From Sulfuricella sp. (GTDB taxonomy: Bacteria > Pseudomonadota > Gammaproteobacteria > Burkholderiales > Sulfuricellaceae), in contig JAHFRP010000003.1 of NCBI GenBank assembly GCA_023266195.1, positions 62,001-126,000 on the forward strand: a stretch of DNA of 64,000 nucleotides, given 5' to 3'. Position numbers and translations under genes: made by a program. The first letter of the stretch is position 1; each line of letters starts with the position of its first letter. This document shows positions 39,997-51,793 of the stretch, piece after piece. The notes under the pieces were generated by a model. That model had not been told where the DNA came from. It saw nothing but the letters and a program-made list of their open reading frames with translations, and made no database searches.

Positions 39997-41295
39997 TCAG
40001 TCCAAGACGACATAACGGCAACGCGTCTCCCGGACAAACAGCGTCGCCGTCAACCCCGCCAGCGCGAATCCCAGCATCACACCCAGCCCGGCGCGGTAAT
40101 CCGCCAGGACGTGCGCCGCGCTGGCCGGATGACTGTCGGCGGCGCGGTCGATCATCCAGCCGGTCAGCGGCTGCAAAATGCCGGTGCCGAAAAAGGCGCC
40201 GGTATTCACCACGCTGGTCGCCATGCCCGACAGAGCATGCCGGTTCACCTCCTTGGCGCATGCCCAGGTCAGGGTGAAGCCCGAGGCGCCCAGGCCCATC
40301 GCCGAAAACAGCACGTAGCCGGCCGCCGGCGCCAAGTTCCAGCCGAGCAGCAGCGGCAGCCAGCACAGGCAATAGAGCAGTGCGCCCACAACGATCACCG
40401 GCTTGCGCCGGCCGAGACGGTCCGACAGGGTGCCCACAATAAAAGCCCCCAGCGCGAAACCAAGCAGCAGCAAGGAAGTATGGGCGGTGGCGGCGCCGCG
40501 CCCCATGCTATAGACATCGCGCAGGAACGGCACCGCCCACAGCCCGCCGAACGCGAAAAACGAGCCGGAGATGCCCAGGTTGACCCAGAAGCCGGGCCAG
40601 GTGGCGCGATTTTTCGCCACGACCACCAGGCCGTCGTACCAATGGCCGTGATGCGGCGGATGAGCGGCCTTGCCGTCGAGTTCGCGCATCGAGGGCAGGC
40701 CGGCCCGGCCGGGATGGTCGCGCACCGCCAGCCAGCCCAGCGCGGCCACCGCCAGGGACAACCCGCCCACCGCGACGAACACGGTGCGCCAGGAAACGAA
40801 GCCCAGCGCCCAGGCCAGCGGCGATGCCGCCAGCAGCGCGCCGATATTGCCGAGCAGAATGGAAAGCCCGGTGAGCGTGGCGAAATGGCGGTCGTGAAAC
40901 CAGGCGGCATTGAGTTTGAGCAGCGAAATGAAGGTGACCGAGGCGCCCAGACCGACCAGCAGCCGCCCTGCCGAAGCCGCTGCCAGCCCGTCAGCCAAGC
41001 CGAACAGAAGCGACCCCGCCCCCCCCACCAGCCCGCCGATCACCAGGATCTTGCGCGGCCCGAGCGTGTCCACCAGCACCCCGGTGGGAATCTGCATCGC
41101 CGAATAGACGTAGAAATAGGTGGCGGCGAGTCCTCCCAATTGGGCCCCGCTGGCCTGAAACGACTGCTGCAGATCGCCGGCGATCGCCGCCGGCGCGAAG
41201 CGATGGAAAAACGACAGGATGTAGGCCAGCGCCACCAGGCTGAACGCCGCCCAGCGCAGGCGAAAATAACGCGCCTTCTGAGCGGGGGTAAGCAC
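39997..41295 (-). CDS. Major facilitator superfamily transporter
   Basis: 432 residues with about twelve hydrophobic helices. MFS signatures: GVLVDTLGPRKILV between helices 2 and 3 and GTLSDRLGRRKPVIV between 8 and 9. Substrate not identifiable from sequence; the closest resemblance is to the ACS/hexose-phosphate-type drug and organic anion symporters. It is 2 bp after the small hypothetical gene at 41298 on the same strand. Confidence 0.9.
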   Translation of the reverse strand: MLTPAQKARYFRLRWAAFSLVALAYILSFFHRFAPAAIAGDLQQSFQASGAQLGGLAATYFYVYSAMQIPTGVLVDTLGPRKILVIGGLVGGAGSLLFGLADGLAAASAGRLLVGLGASVTFISLLKLNAAWFHDRHFATLTGLSILLGNIGALLAASPLAWALGFVSWRTVFVAVGGLSLAVAALGWLAVRDHPGRAGLPSMRELDGKAAHPPHHGHWYDGLVVVAKNRATWPGFWVNLGISGSFFAFGGLWAVPFLRDVYSMGRGAATAHTSLLLLGFALGAFIVGTLSDRLGRRKPVIVVGALLYCLCWLPLLLGWNLAPAAGYVLFSAMGLGASGFTLTWACAKEVNRHALSGMATSVVNTGAFFGTGILQPLTGWMIDRAADSHPASAAHVLADYRAGLGVMLGFALAGLTATLFVRETRCRYVVLD

Positions 41296-41297
41296 CG

Positions 41298-41639
41298 TCA
41301 GCCCGGCCCGACGATCGAATCGATGAAGTCTAGCCGTCCGCGTTCCAGCACGTCGGCAATCTGTTGCCGCCTGTCGGTGGAGACCTCCAGTTCCAGCACG
41401 GTCCTGCAGCGGGCATGGTAGGCCTCGAACGCGGCCAGCACCGCCTCCGCCGTCAGCACCTTGTCCGTCTTCGCAGCGAAAGAGCGCTGCTGGCCATCCA
41501 AAGGCAGCACCCGCGCGGAGCGGGCCATGAATTTCTTTTCCGCGCCGGCTTCCCTGCTCGCCAGCACCGGGCTGGTCTTGACATAGATCGCGCCGCCCAG
41601 CTCGAAACGCTGGCCGATGGCTAAATCGTGGAATTTCAT
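41298..41639 (-). CDS. Hypothetical protein (113 aa)
   Basis: 113 residues from ATG 41639. Begins KFHDLAIGQRFELGGAIYVK and ends DVLERGRLDFIDSIVGPG; no membrane segment, no metal motif. The first part resembles short beta-rich proteins in which an RFELGG-type turn repeats, but I do not recognise the family. It runs into the MFS gene with a 2-bp gap. Confidence 0.6.
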   Translation of the reverse strand: MKFHDLAIGQRFELGGAIYVKTSPVLASREAGAEKKFMARSARVLPLDGQQRSFAAKTDKVLTAEAVLAAFEAYHARCRTVLELEVSTDRRQQIADVLERGRLDFIDSIVGPG

Positions 41640-41671
41640 GTGGGGAATCTCAAAGTTTAGAATCAACGTGT

Positions 41672-41725
41672 GGAACGGCCTCCTGGCCGCAACTGAGTTG
41701 AAGATCGCGGCCGGGAGGCCGCTCC
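41672..41725. repeat. REPIN-like pair (GGAG head, GGCCTCC palindrome)
   Basis: Inverted arms GGAACGGCCTCCTGGCCGC (41672–41690) and, on the other strand, GGAGCGGCCTCCCGGCCGC (41725–41707), differing at two positions. Each arm is itself palindromic. A more degenerate pair of related sequence is at 55099–55155. Confidence 0.75.
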
Positions 41726-41763
41726 TTGCGTTGCTGGATACGGTAGCTAATATTCAGTGTATT

Positions 41764-42754
41764 TTATTTGCCTCGCGCCATCGACAGCCCCAACTGCAGC
41801 AGCCCGTCCCACACGTCGCCCCGGCCCAGACCCTTGATCGTGCGGTCGAGCGCCGCGGCCTGCTTCAACCCGGCGAGGACGCGCGCCTCGTCGAGCCGGC
41901 CGAGGGCGCGCTGCATCAGGTTCTGGCGCGATTCCCACACGCGCAGGTCGCGCATCAGCTGCGCCACGGCGACGCCCCGGCGCTGGCCCAGCTTCAATCT
42001 GGCCAGCGTGCGGATTTCCTGGGTCAGCGCCCACAGCGCCAGCGTCGGCGCCACGCCTTCGCCCTTCAATCCTTCCAGGATCCGCGCCAGGCGGGCTGCA
42101 TCGCCGGCCAGCATGGCCTCGGCCAGGTTGAATACATCGTAGCGCGAAACATCCAGCACCGCTTCCCGCACCTGCTCGAATTCCAATGGGCCGGCCGGGA
42201 ACAGCAGCCCGAGCTTGCGGATTTCCTGGTGCGCCGCCAGCAGGTTGCCCTCGACGCGATCCGCCAGGAACTGTAGGACCGCCGCGTCGGCGCGCTGGTT
42301 CTGCGCCGCCAGCCTGACTCCGATCCACTGCGGCAGCCGCTGCCGCTCGACCGGGTAAACCGGCAGGTTGACGCCGGCCTGCTCCAGCGCCTTGAACCAT
42401 TTCGTCGCCTGCGCCTGCTTGTCGAGCTTGGGGCAGGTGACCAGGGTGACGGTATCGGCCGGCAGGCGGGCGCAGTAGTCCTGCAACGCCTGGCCGCCCT
42501 CGGTGCCGGGCTTGCCGGTGGGGATGCGGATTTCGACGATGCGCCTGGCGGCGAACAGCGACAGGCTGTTGCCGCTGTCGAGCAGGTTCTGCCAGCTGAA
42601 GCCGGCCTCCGCGGTGAACACTTCGCGCTCGTCGTGGCCCGCCAGGCGAGCCCGGGCGCGGATCGCGTCGGCCGCTTCCATCGCCAGCAGGGGTTCGTCG
42701 CCGTGGATCAGGTACAGCGGCGCCAGCCCGCGCTGCAAGTGCGCGGCCAGCTGG

Positions 42755-42771
<17 letters not shown>
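41764..42771 (-). CDS. holA: DNA polymerase III delta subunit HolA
   Basis: 335 residues. Clamp-loader subunit that opens the beta clamp. Starts with RLGADQLAAHLQRGLAPLYLIHGDEPLLAMEAADAIR (shown in part), has the family segments LFAARRIVEIRIPTGKPG and FLADRVEGNLLAAHQEIRKL. It overlaps lptE by 17 bp; leuS–lptE–holA is the conserved proteobacterial order. Confidence 0.95.
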
Positions 42772-45819
<3,048 letters not shown>

Positions 45820-45944
45820 TTATTCCTGGATTATTCCTGATGGACCCGCAATTATAACCACGAAAGGCCGGCTTCGCTTGTGCCTTGCCGGGACGGATAT
45901 AAATAACCTTATGCGTCCATACAAGAATCGAATGGCCGGATATA

Positions 45945-45974
45945 GTGACAAAAGCGACAAGCCAAGATTATACT
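45945..45974 (+). promoter_or_regulatory. Candidate sigma-70 promoter of prkB
   Basis: GTGACA (45945–45950) and TATACT (45969–45974) are separated by 18 bp in an AT-rich stretch, 46 bp before the prkB ATG. The rest of the 209-bp divergent gap between leuS and prkB shows no other clear signal. Confidence 0.5.
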
Positions 45975-46019
45975 CAAACGATTACATTTAATAACTTAAG
46001 CAGCGGGAGAACCTTAGAA

Positions 46020-46916
46020 ATGTCCAAAAAACACCCAGTAATCGCGATTACCGGCTCATCCGGCGCCGGAACGACCACGGTAAAAGTCGCGTTCGAGCAT
46101 ATTTTTACCCGCGAAAGCATCAAGGCGGCGGTGGTGGAAGGCGATAGCTTCCATTCCCTCAACCGCGCCGAATTTCGCGAAGCGGTAAAGAAGGAAGAAG
46201 CCCAGGGCGGCGTGCATTTGAGCCATTTCGGCCCGGAAGCCAACCATTTCGACAAAATCGAAGCCTTGTTCAAGGATTACGGCGAAACCGGCTCCGGCAA
46301 GAAGCGCTATTACCTGCACAACGAAGACGAAGCGGCCGCGCATAACACCCGCCTGAAAACCAAGCTTAAATCCGGCGAATTCACGCCGTGGGAAGACATC
46401 CCTGCCGGCACCGACCTGCTGTTCTACGAAGGCCTGCACGGCCTGGTCTCGAACGGCGACGTGGATGCGGCCAGGTACGTGGACCTGGGCGTCGGCGTGG
46501 TGCCGATCGTCAACCTGGAGTGGATCCAGAAGATCCATCGCGACGGCAAGGAGCGCGGCTATTCGGCCGAAGCCACGGTGGAGACCATCCTGCGCCGCAT
46601 GCCCGACTACGTGCACTACGTCACGCCGCAGTTCTCGCGCACCGACATCAACTTCCAGCGCGTGCCGACGGTGGACACTTCCAACCCCTTCATCGCCAGC
46701 GACATCCCGACCGCGGATGAAAGCTTCGTGGTGATCCGCTTCAAGAACCCCAAGGGCGTGGATTTTCCCTATCTGCTCAACATGGTGCACGATTCGTTCA
46801 TGTCGCGCCGCAACACGCTGGTGGTGCCCGGCGGCAAGATGGGCTTCGCCATGGAAGTCATCTTCGCGCCGATGATTCACGACATGATGGAAAACAAGAA
46901 GAAAAAGAAGGGCTGA
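46020..46916 (+). CDS. prkB: Phosphoribulokinase PrkB
   Basis: 298 residues from ATG 46020. Phosphorylates ribulose-5-phosphate to the RuBisCO substrate in the Calvin cycle. P-loop GSSGAGTTTVK, VVEGDSFHSLNRAEF, HFGPEANHFDKIEALFK, and FYEGLHGLV with the catalytic-acid region; length matches the proteobacterial octameric type. Monocistronic, with its own promoter and a strong terminator. It indicates autotrophic potential; RuBisCO is not in the window. Confidence 0.95.
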   Translation: MSKKHPVIAITGSSGAGTTTVKVAFEHIFTRESIKAAVVEGDSFHSLNRAEFREAVKKEEAQGGVHLSHFGPEANHFDKIEALFKDYGETGSGKKRYYLHNEDEAAAHNTRLKTKLKSGEFTPWEDIPAGTDLLFYEGLHGLVSNGDVDAARYVDLGVGVVPIVNLEWIQKIHRDGKERGYSAEATVETILRRMPDYVHYVTPQFSRTDINFQRVPTVDTSNPFIASDIPTADESFVVIRFKNPKGVDFPYLLNMVHDSFMSRRNTLVVPGGKMGFAMEVIFAPMIHDMMENKKKKKG

Positions 46917-46934
46917 GTTTCCCGCCTCTTATAA

Positions 46935-46971
46935 AACCCGGCTGCCGGTTCTCCGCCAGCCGGGTTTTTTT
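46935..46971 (+). terminator. Rho-independent terminator of prkB
   Basis: AACCCGGCTG and CAGCCGGGTT form a 10-bp stem with a 12-base loop, followed by a run of T. It begins 18 bp after the prkB stop. Confidence 0.9.
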
Positions 46972-46997
46972 ATTCCGAAAACCAGGGGGGTGCGGTT

Positions 46998-47055
46998 GTA
47001 GGTGCGAATTCATTCGCACAATTAATGGGTTCCGTGCGAATGAATTCGCACCTAC
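46998..47055. repeat. REPIN-like pair of GTAG-headed REPs
   Basis: Arms at 46998–47019 and 47034–47055 are perfect inverted copies: GTAG then GTGCGAAT-TC-ATTCGCAC. The head matches the element at 25434 while the palindrome sequence is different. Confidence 0.85.
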
Positions 47056-47065
47056 ACCTGTAGAT

Positions 47066-47314
47066 TTATTGCCGTTCCGGGATGAAAGCGATTTCGTCGT
47101 TTTGGGTCACCGCGGTTTCCATCGTGGCCGGCTGCCGGTTGACCATCACCGTCAGCCCCTTGCCGTCCGCCAGGCTCTTCCAGCCGGCGCCCTCGCGCCG
47201 CGCCAGCCACGCGATCAGGGTTTCCACGCTGACCACCGCGGCCGGCAGCGCGGCCTCTTCCGCCGTGCGCCCCAGCGTTTCTGCCAGCTGCGCGAAATAC
47301 ATCAGTTTTGCCAT
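47066..47314 (-). CDS. MoaD/ThiS-family sulfur carrier-like protein, no C-terminal GG
   Basis: 82 residues of the MoaD beta-grasp type: starts KLMYFAQLAETLGRTAEE, ends NDEIAFIPERQ. In functional MoaD the equivalent end is IAFIPPVAGG or similar, whose terminal Gly-Gly is adenylated and thiocarboxylated for molybdopterin synthesis. That dipeptide is absent here because the frame stops after PERQ. moaE is not adjacent. It may be a non-carrier paralogue or a truncated MoaD. Confidence 0.8.
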   Translation of the reverse strand: MAKLMYFAQLAETLGRTAEEAALPAAVVSVETLIAWLARREGAGWKSLADGKGLTVMVNRQPATMETAVTQNDEIAFIPERQ

Positions 47315-47365
47315 GGTGTTGTTGCCTTATAATGGATTCCCGTTCGTTTTGAATTCTACCACGCC

Positions 47366-49525
47366 ATGTCCCATCCCTTTCTTGCCGGCCTCAACCCCGA
47401 GCAGCGCGAAGCCGCTACCTTGCCGCACCAGTCGGCGCTGATCCTGGCCGGCGCCGGCAGCGGCAAGACGCGGGTGCTGACCACGCGCATCGCCTACCTG
47501 ATCCAGACCGGCCAGGCCAGCCCCGCCGGCATCCTGGCGGTGACGTTCACCAACAAGGCCGCCAAGGAAATGCTGACGCGGCTTGCCGCCATGCTGCCGA
47601 TCAATACCCGCGGCATGTGGATCGGCACCTTCCACGGCCTGTGCAACCGCCTGCTGCGCACCCACCACCGCGAAGCCGGGCTGCCCGCGCTGTTCCAGAT
47701 CCTCGATTCGTCCGACCAGCTTTCCGCCATCAAGCGCCTGCTGAAAGCGCTCAACGTCGACGACGAGAAATACCCGCCCAAGCAGCTCCAGCATTTCATC
47801 AACGGCGCCAAGGAGCAGGGGCTGCGCGCCGAGAACGTGGACGCCTACGACCCCTACACGCGCAAACAGCAGGAGCTGTTCGCCGCCTACGACGAACAAT
47901 GCCGGCGCGAAGGCGTGGTGGATTTCGCCGAACTGCTGCTGCGCAGCTACGAACTGCTCAACCGCGACACCGCCTTGCGCGCCCATTACCAGAGCCGATT
48001 CCGCCACATCCTGGTGGACGAGTTCCAGGACACCAACCGCCTGCAATACCTCTGGCTGAAACTGCTGGCCGGGCCGGACGCCGCCATCTTCGCGGTGGGC
48101 GACGACGACCAGTCGATCTACGCCTTCCGCGGCGCGCGGGTGGGCAACATGCTCGATTTCGAGCGCGATTTCCATATCGAAAAAGTCATCAAGCTGGAGC
48201 AGAACTACCGCTCCCACGGCAACATCCTGGACGCCGCCAACGCGCTGATCAGCCACAACCGCGGCCGCCTCGGCAAGAATCTGTGGACCGCCGAGAGCAC
48301 CGGCGAACCGATCCGCCTGTACGAAGCCGCCACCGACCAGGAGGAAGCCCAGTTCATCGTGGACGAGGCGCGCGCGCTGAAGCGCGACGGCATCGAATTC
48401 GCCCATATCGCCGTGCTCTACCGCTCCAACGCCCAGTCGCGCGTGCTGGAGCACGCCCTGTTCAACGCCGGCGTGCCTTACCGCGTCCACGGCGGCCTGC
48501 GCTTCTTCGAGCGGCAGGAGATCAAGCACGCGCTGGCCTACCTGCGCCTGATCGGCAACGCCGACGACGACGGCGCGTTGTTGCGGATAATCAATTTCCC
48601 GGCGCGCGGCATCGGCGCGCGCAGCCTGGAGGCGTTGCAGGAAATCGCCCGGCGCCAGCAAACCAGCCTGTGGCAAGCCGCGGCCGGCGGCCAGCTGGGC
48701 GGCAAGGCGGGCACCAGCATCGGCGGCTTCATCGCGCTGATCGAATCGATGCGCCAGGTTTGCGACGGCCTGCCGCTGCCCGAGCAGATCGAGCACATGC
48801 TGGCGGCGAGCGGACTGGTCGCGTATTACCAGGCCGAAAAGGACGGCGCCGACCGGGTCGACAACCTCAACGAGCTGGTCAACGCCGCCGTCGGCTTCGT
48901 CCACGAGGCGGAGGACGACAGCCTCGCCGCCTTCCTCACCCATGCCGCGCTGGAAGCCGGCGAACACCAGGCCGAGGCGGGCAACGACGCGCTTCAAATG
49001 ATGACCGTACACGCCGCCAAGGGACTGGAGTTCCACGCCGTGTTCCTGGGCGGGCTGGAGGAAGGGCTGTTTCCGCACGACAACGCGCTCAACGAACGCG
49101 ACGGCATCGAGGAAGAGCGCCGCCTGATGTACGTCGCCATCACCCGTGCCCGGCGCAGGCTTTACCTCAGCCTGGCGCAGAGCCGCATGCTGCATGGCCA
49201 ATTCCGCTACGGGCTGGCCTCGCGCTTCCTCAACGAAATCCCGGAAAACCTGCTGAAGCGGATCAACCCCGCGCCCAGGGCTTACTACGCGCCGGCGAAG
49301 AACGACTGGACGGCACCGCCCGAACGCGCCAAACCCGCGACCAGCGTCTACAAGAACACCGGCTCGCCCTGGCACGTCGGCCAGAATGTGAGCCACGCCA
49401 AATTCGGCGCCGGCGTGATCGTCAACTGCGAAGGCAGCGGCGCGGAAGCGCGGGTGCAGGTGAAATTCCGCAATGCCGGAGTGAAGTGGCTGGCGCTGGA
49501 ATATGCCAAGCTGACGGCGGCTTAG
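47366..49525 (+). CDS. uvrD: UvrD/Rep-type superfamily 1A DNA helicase
   Basis: 719 residues. Walker A AGAGSGKT, motif Ia LAVTFTNKAAKEM, motif II VDEFQDTN, motif III GDDDQSIYAFRGA, motif IV EQNYRSHGNIL, motif V MTVHAAKGLEF and VI YVAITRARRRL. 3'–5' helicase for excision and mismatch repair. Its C-terminal tail (VYKNTGSPWHVGQNVSHAKF to KLTAA) is repeated as a pseudogene at 51470–51715 and its last 19 bases again at 53251. Confidence 0.96.
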   Translation: MSHPFLAGLNPEQREAATLPHQSALILAGAGSGKTRVLTTRIAYLIQTGQASPAGILAVTFTNKAAKEMLTRLAAMLPINTRGMWIGTFHGLCNRLLRTHHREAGLPALFQILDSSDQLSAIKRLLKALNVDDEKYPPKQLQHFINGAKEQGLRAENVDAYDPYTRKQQELFAAYDEQCRREGVVDFAELLLRSYELLNRDTALRAHYQSRFRHILVDEFQDTNRLQYLWLKLLAGPDAAIFAVGDDDQSIYAFRGARVGNMLDFERDFHIEKVIKLEQNYRSHGNILDAANALISHNRGRLGKNLWTAESTGEPIRLYEAATDQEEAQFIVDEARALKRDGIEFAHIAVLYRSNAQSRVLEHALFNAGVPYRVHGGLRFFERQEIKHALAYLRLIGNADDDGALLRIINFPARGIGARSLEALQEIARRQQTSLWQAAAGGQLGGKAGTSIGGFIALIESMRQVCDGLPLPEQIEHMLAASGLVAYYQAEKDGADRVDNLNELVNAAVGFVHEAEDDSLAAFLTHAALEAGEHQAEAGNDALQMMTVHAAKGLEFHAVFLGGLEEGLFPHDNALNERDGIEEERRLMYVAITRARRRLYLSLAQSRMLHGQFRYGLASRFLNEIPENLLKRINPAPRAYYAPAKNDWTAPPERAKPATSVYKNTGSPWHVGQNVSHAKFGAGVIVNCEGSGAEARVQVKFRNAGVKWLALEYAKLTAA

Positions 49526-49577
49526 GAAAGACTGCGACCTTCTCGATTCCTTGAATCACCCCGTCAAATCTACTAAA

Positions 49578-49599
49578 CTACAAAAGTAGCAATTTGTAG
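49578..49599 (+). promoter_or_regulatory. Operator-like inverted repeat of the ParD-like/RelE module
   Basis: CTACAAA (49578–49584) and TTTGTAG (49593–49599) are a perfect inverted repeat with 8-base spacer, 13 bp before the antitoxin ATG; typical place for autoregulation by the antitoxin. Confidence 0.6.
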
Positions 49600-49611
49600 C
49601 AGGAGAATATC

Positions 49612-49851
49612 ATGGGTATGCCCGTTCGAATCGACGACCTGTTGTACGAAGACGCCAAGGCTCACGCCAAGTCGGAATGCCGCACCATTGCCGGGCAAAT
49701 CGAATTTTGGGCCAAGGTCGGCAAAGCGGCTCTGGATAATCCCGACCTGCCGGTCGATTTCGTTCGCGACCTCCTGATCGCGCGCGCGGAAGACCACGAC
49801 AAGGCCACCCCTTTTGTGCCGGAAGGCAGCCGGGCCGACAAGCTTGGTTGA
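49612..49851 (+). CDS. ParD-like type II antitoxin
   Basis: 79 residues from ATG 49612 (AGGAG six bases upstream; a second ATG is two codons later). MPVRIDDLLYEDAKAHAKSE followed by SRTIAGQIEFW-like CRTIAGQIEFWAKVGKAAL fits the ParD-like antitoxin family, a ribbon–helix–helix DNA-binding start. Its stop overlaps the toxin frame. First of three toxin–antitoxin modules behind uvrD. Confidence 0.85.
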   Translation: MGMPVRIDDLLYEDAKAHAKSECRTIAGQIEFWAKVGKAALDNPDLPVDFVRDLLIARAEDHDKATPFVPEGSRADKLG

Positions 49852-50113
49852 GGTATTGCAAGGAAGCGGCTTTCGCCGTGCCTATAAGCGCCTGCATCCG
49901 AATCAAAAAGCCGACGTGGATGATGCCGTCGCCGCTATCGTCGCCGATCCGACTCTGGGCGAGGGGAAGAAGGGCGATCTGGCGGGCGTGTTTGTCTACA
50001 AGTTCCAATGCGTCGGAAAGCTTTTCCTGCTCGCCTACGAATACGACCCCACAACCCGATTGTTACTGCTGGTCGGCACCCACGAGAATTTCTATCGGGA
50101 GCTGAAGCGGTGA
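49844..50113 (+). CDS. RelE/ParE-superfamily toxin
   Basis: 89 residues if started at TTG 49844; another TTG at 49814 gives ten residues more. FRRAYKRLHPNQKADVDDAV, GEGKKGDLAGVFVYKF, LLLAYEYDPTTRLLLLVGTHENFYRELKR: this is the RelE/ParE fold order (helices, then a beta sheet ending with the conserved HENFYR). The start overlaps the antitoxin stop, so toxin follows antitoxin by coupling. Whether it cuts ribosome-bound mRNA or targets gyrase is not determined. Confidence 0.85.
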   Translation: MVEVLQGSGFRRAYKRLHPNQKADVDDAVAAIVADPTLGEGKKGDLAGVFVYKFQCVGKLFLLAYEYDPTTRLLLLVGTHENFYRELKR

Positions 50114-50137
50114 TGCAAACCCCAATAGTGGCTCTCT

Positions 50138-50202
50138 CTGTGGGTCAGGCTCTTGTGCCCTTTAGGGCGCAGCCTGACATGTACGGCTAAAGCCGTACCC
50201 AC
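50138..50202. repeat. GTGG-headed REP pair
   Basis: GTGG-GTCAGGCT…AGCCTGAC with an inner GCCC-TTTA-GGGC, followed in the opposite direction by GTACGGC-TAAA-GCCGTAC-CCAC. Another copy of the second arm is at 50657–50676. Confidence 0.7.
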
Positions 50203-50261
50203 AATATTAACCCTTGTGACTGGAGCGGCGGGGCATCACATGTAGCGGGGACCCTTCCTCT

Positions 50262-50633
50262 CTAAGGCTGCGGCGCCGGCGGCTGGAGCCTTGCTTTTTG
50301 GCCCTGCCGGTCCAGGCAGACGAAGGTGACATTGGTGGCGAAGATCAGGTCTTCGCTGCCGCTCTCGATGTCATCGCAATAGACGTCCACATGGTACTGC
50401 ACCGAGGTCTTGCCCTCGCGCAGGCGCTGGACACGGAAGCGCAGGATCGAGCCCTGCTCCACGCCCTGGTGGAATTCCACCTTGTCCATCGCGACGGTGA
50501 CGAAGCTGCAGCCGGGATAGTCCCGGCTGGCGGCAATCCAGGAAATCTCGTCGATCCACTTGAGCATGTTGCCGCCGAAGAGGTGGCCGTAGTGGTTGAG
50601 GTGCTCGGGGAGAACAAGCTTGTAGCTTTCCAT
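50262..50633 (-). CDS. Hotdog-fold acyl-CoA thioesterase, copy 1
   Basis: 123 residues. Hotdog acyl-CoA hydrolase: [19 protein letters not shown] (with the FGG turn and catalytic-type Asp in WIDE), followed by [12 protein letters not shown]. It hydrolyses acyl-CoA thioesters; substrate not known. A second copy at 53315 differs at about five bases in the coding region, giving one amino-acid change (His17 here, Arg there). Flanking sequence is also shared for about 25 bp upstream and part of the downstream side. Confidence 0.88.
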   Translation of the reverse strand: MESYKLVLPEHLNHYGHLFGGNMLKWIDEISWIAASRDYPGCSFVTVAMDKVEFHQGVEQGSILRFRVQRLREGKTSVQYHVDVYCDDIESGSEDLIFATNVTFVCLDRQGQKARLQPPAPQP

Positions 50634-50656
50634 GTTGCGTTTTCCTGGATATCCGC

Positions 50657-50676
50657 ACGGCTAAAGCCGTACCCAC
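50657..50676. repeat. GTGG-headed REP (single arm)
   Basis: CACGGCTAAAGCCGTACCCAC, that is GTGG-GTACGGC…GCCGT(G) read on the minus strand. Same family as 50181–50202, just upstream of thioesterase copy 1. Confidence 0.6.
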
Positions 50677-50790
50677 AACAATAATCTTTGTGCTGGGCGG
50701 TGCAAAGGTCGCAACAATTAGACCATTGTGCTATTTCCAAACATCGACGATCATGCGGATTCATTCTTTTGTCGCATAGGTGCCGCCAAC

Positions 50791-51435
50791 ATGCTGAATA
50801 ACCTCGATCAATCGCTTTATACCAGATTCAAGAGAGAAGGCTACCGAATCGCGAAGTATAAGGATTCTCCAGTTGCCACCATCGCCGATCTAGTGCGGTT
50901 GGGCTATTTGGACGTGAATCGGACTATTCGAGGTGTAACTGACGAGCAAAGTCGCTCGATCAAGGAGACCGTCCAAGCGTTTGTCGAAGGATTATTAACG
51001 CGGCCACCGGCAACGATAGCGGAGTTTGACGAACGCCATAATCAATGCTGCCAAGATTGCGTGGCCCATACTGCCGTCGGCGGCGCGCGTGTTCACTACG
51101 GCCAGTCGCAGAAGATTGTCAATATGGCCTTGAAATACCTCTACAACGAGTATGCCACCTACAGGGGAGTCTCAAATCAGTTTGGCTTTCCGGATATGGG
51201 TGTTGAGCATTTCTTTCATCTTCCCATCGATAACCAAGTTTTGGATACCTTGGTTGGCAAGTGCCATTTCAGCAAGACGACCTTGCTGCCTTGGTCGCAA
51301 TGGCCGCGGACGGATTATCTCCAGTTCCAACACCAAGTGCGCAGGCGTTTGAATGCACGCTACTGCCCGCTTGAGCTGGATTACATGATCTGGAATATTA
51401 AAGGGCCCGCATTGGACCTTGCCTTCATGTCTTAG
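50791..51435 (+). CDS. Unknown protein (214 aa), low-GC, island-borne
   Basis: 214 residues from ATG 50791 (AGGTG nine bases before); a GTG at 50728 extends it by 21 residues. No signal peptide, no membrane helices. A cysteine pair CCQDC near residue 85 sits before a basic helix (YGQSQKIVNMALKYLYNEY), and the protein ends PLELDYMIWNIKGPALDLAF. By eye its GC is about 45–50%, well below neighbours at about 65%. I do not recognise the family. It lies between thioesterase copy 1 and the second uvrD tail. Confidence 0.65.
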   Translation: MLNNLDQSLYTRFKREGYRIAKYKDSPVATIADLVRLGYLDVNRTIRGVTDEQSRSIKETVQAFVEGLLTRPPATIAEFDERHNQCCQDCVAHTAVGGARVHYGQSQKIVNMALKYLYNEYATYRGVSNQFGFPDMGVEHFFHLPIDNQVLDTLVGKCHFSKTTLLPWSQWPRTDYLQFQHQVRRRLNARYCPLELDYMIWNIKGPALDLAFMS

Positions 51436-51469
51436 TGGGCCGGAGGGGGAAAAGAATTTGTCGGTGCTC

Positions 51470-51715
51470 ACGACCTACGCCCCGGCTGCGACCAACTGGA
51501 CGGCGCAGCCCGAACGCGCCAGACCCGCCGCCGGCGTCTACAAGAATACCGGCTCGCCCTGGCACGTCGGCCAGAACGTGGAGCACGCCAAGTTCGGCGC
51601 CGGCGTGATCGTCAACTGTGAAGGCAGCGGCGCGGAAGCGCGGGTACAGGTGAAATTCCGCAACGCCGGGGTGAAGTGGCTGGCGCTGGAGTATGCCAAG
51701 CTGACGGCGGCTTGA
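51470..51715 (+). pseudogene. uvrD C-terminal fragment, copy 2
   Basis: About 246 bp that match the 3' end of uvrD (offset 2190 bases), by eye roughly nine bases in ten. The frame is still open: YKNTGSPWHVGQNVEHAKFG to LALEYAKLTAA, with stop TGA where uvrD has TAG. The match starts abruptly near 51470 and ends at the stop codon. It lacks all helicase motifs. An ATG-led frame at 51419 could express it, but it most likely is a duplication scar. Confidence 0.85.
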
Positions 51716-51750
51716 TCGACGGATTTCCTTCTGCTTGAAACTCCACATTC

Positions 51751-51766
51751 CTTACTTTATAGTAAG
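51751..51766 (+). promoter_or_regulatory. Operator-like palindrome of the AbrB/VapC module
   Basis: CTTACT-TTAT-AGTAAG is a perfect 6-bp inverted repeat with a 4-base centre, 28 bp before the antitoxin ATG, containing a TATAGT -10-like core. Confidence 0.65.
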
Positions 51767-51793
51767 AATCTATAGATATCGAAGGAGTGCATC

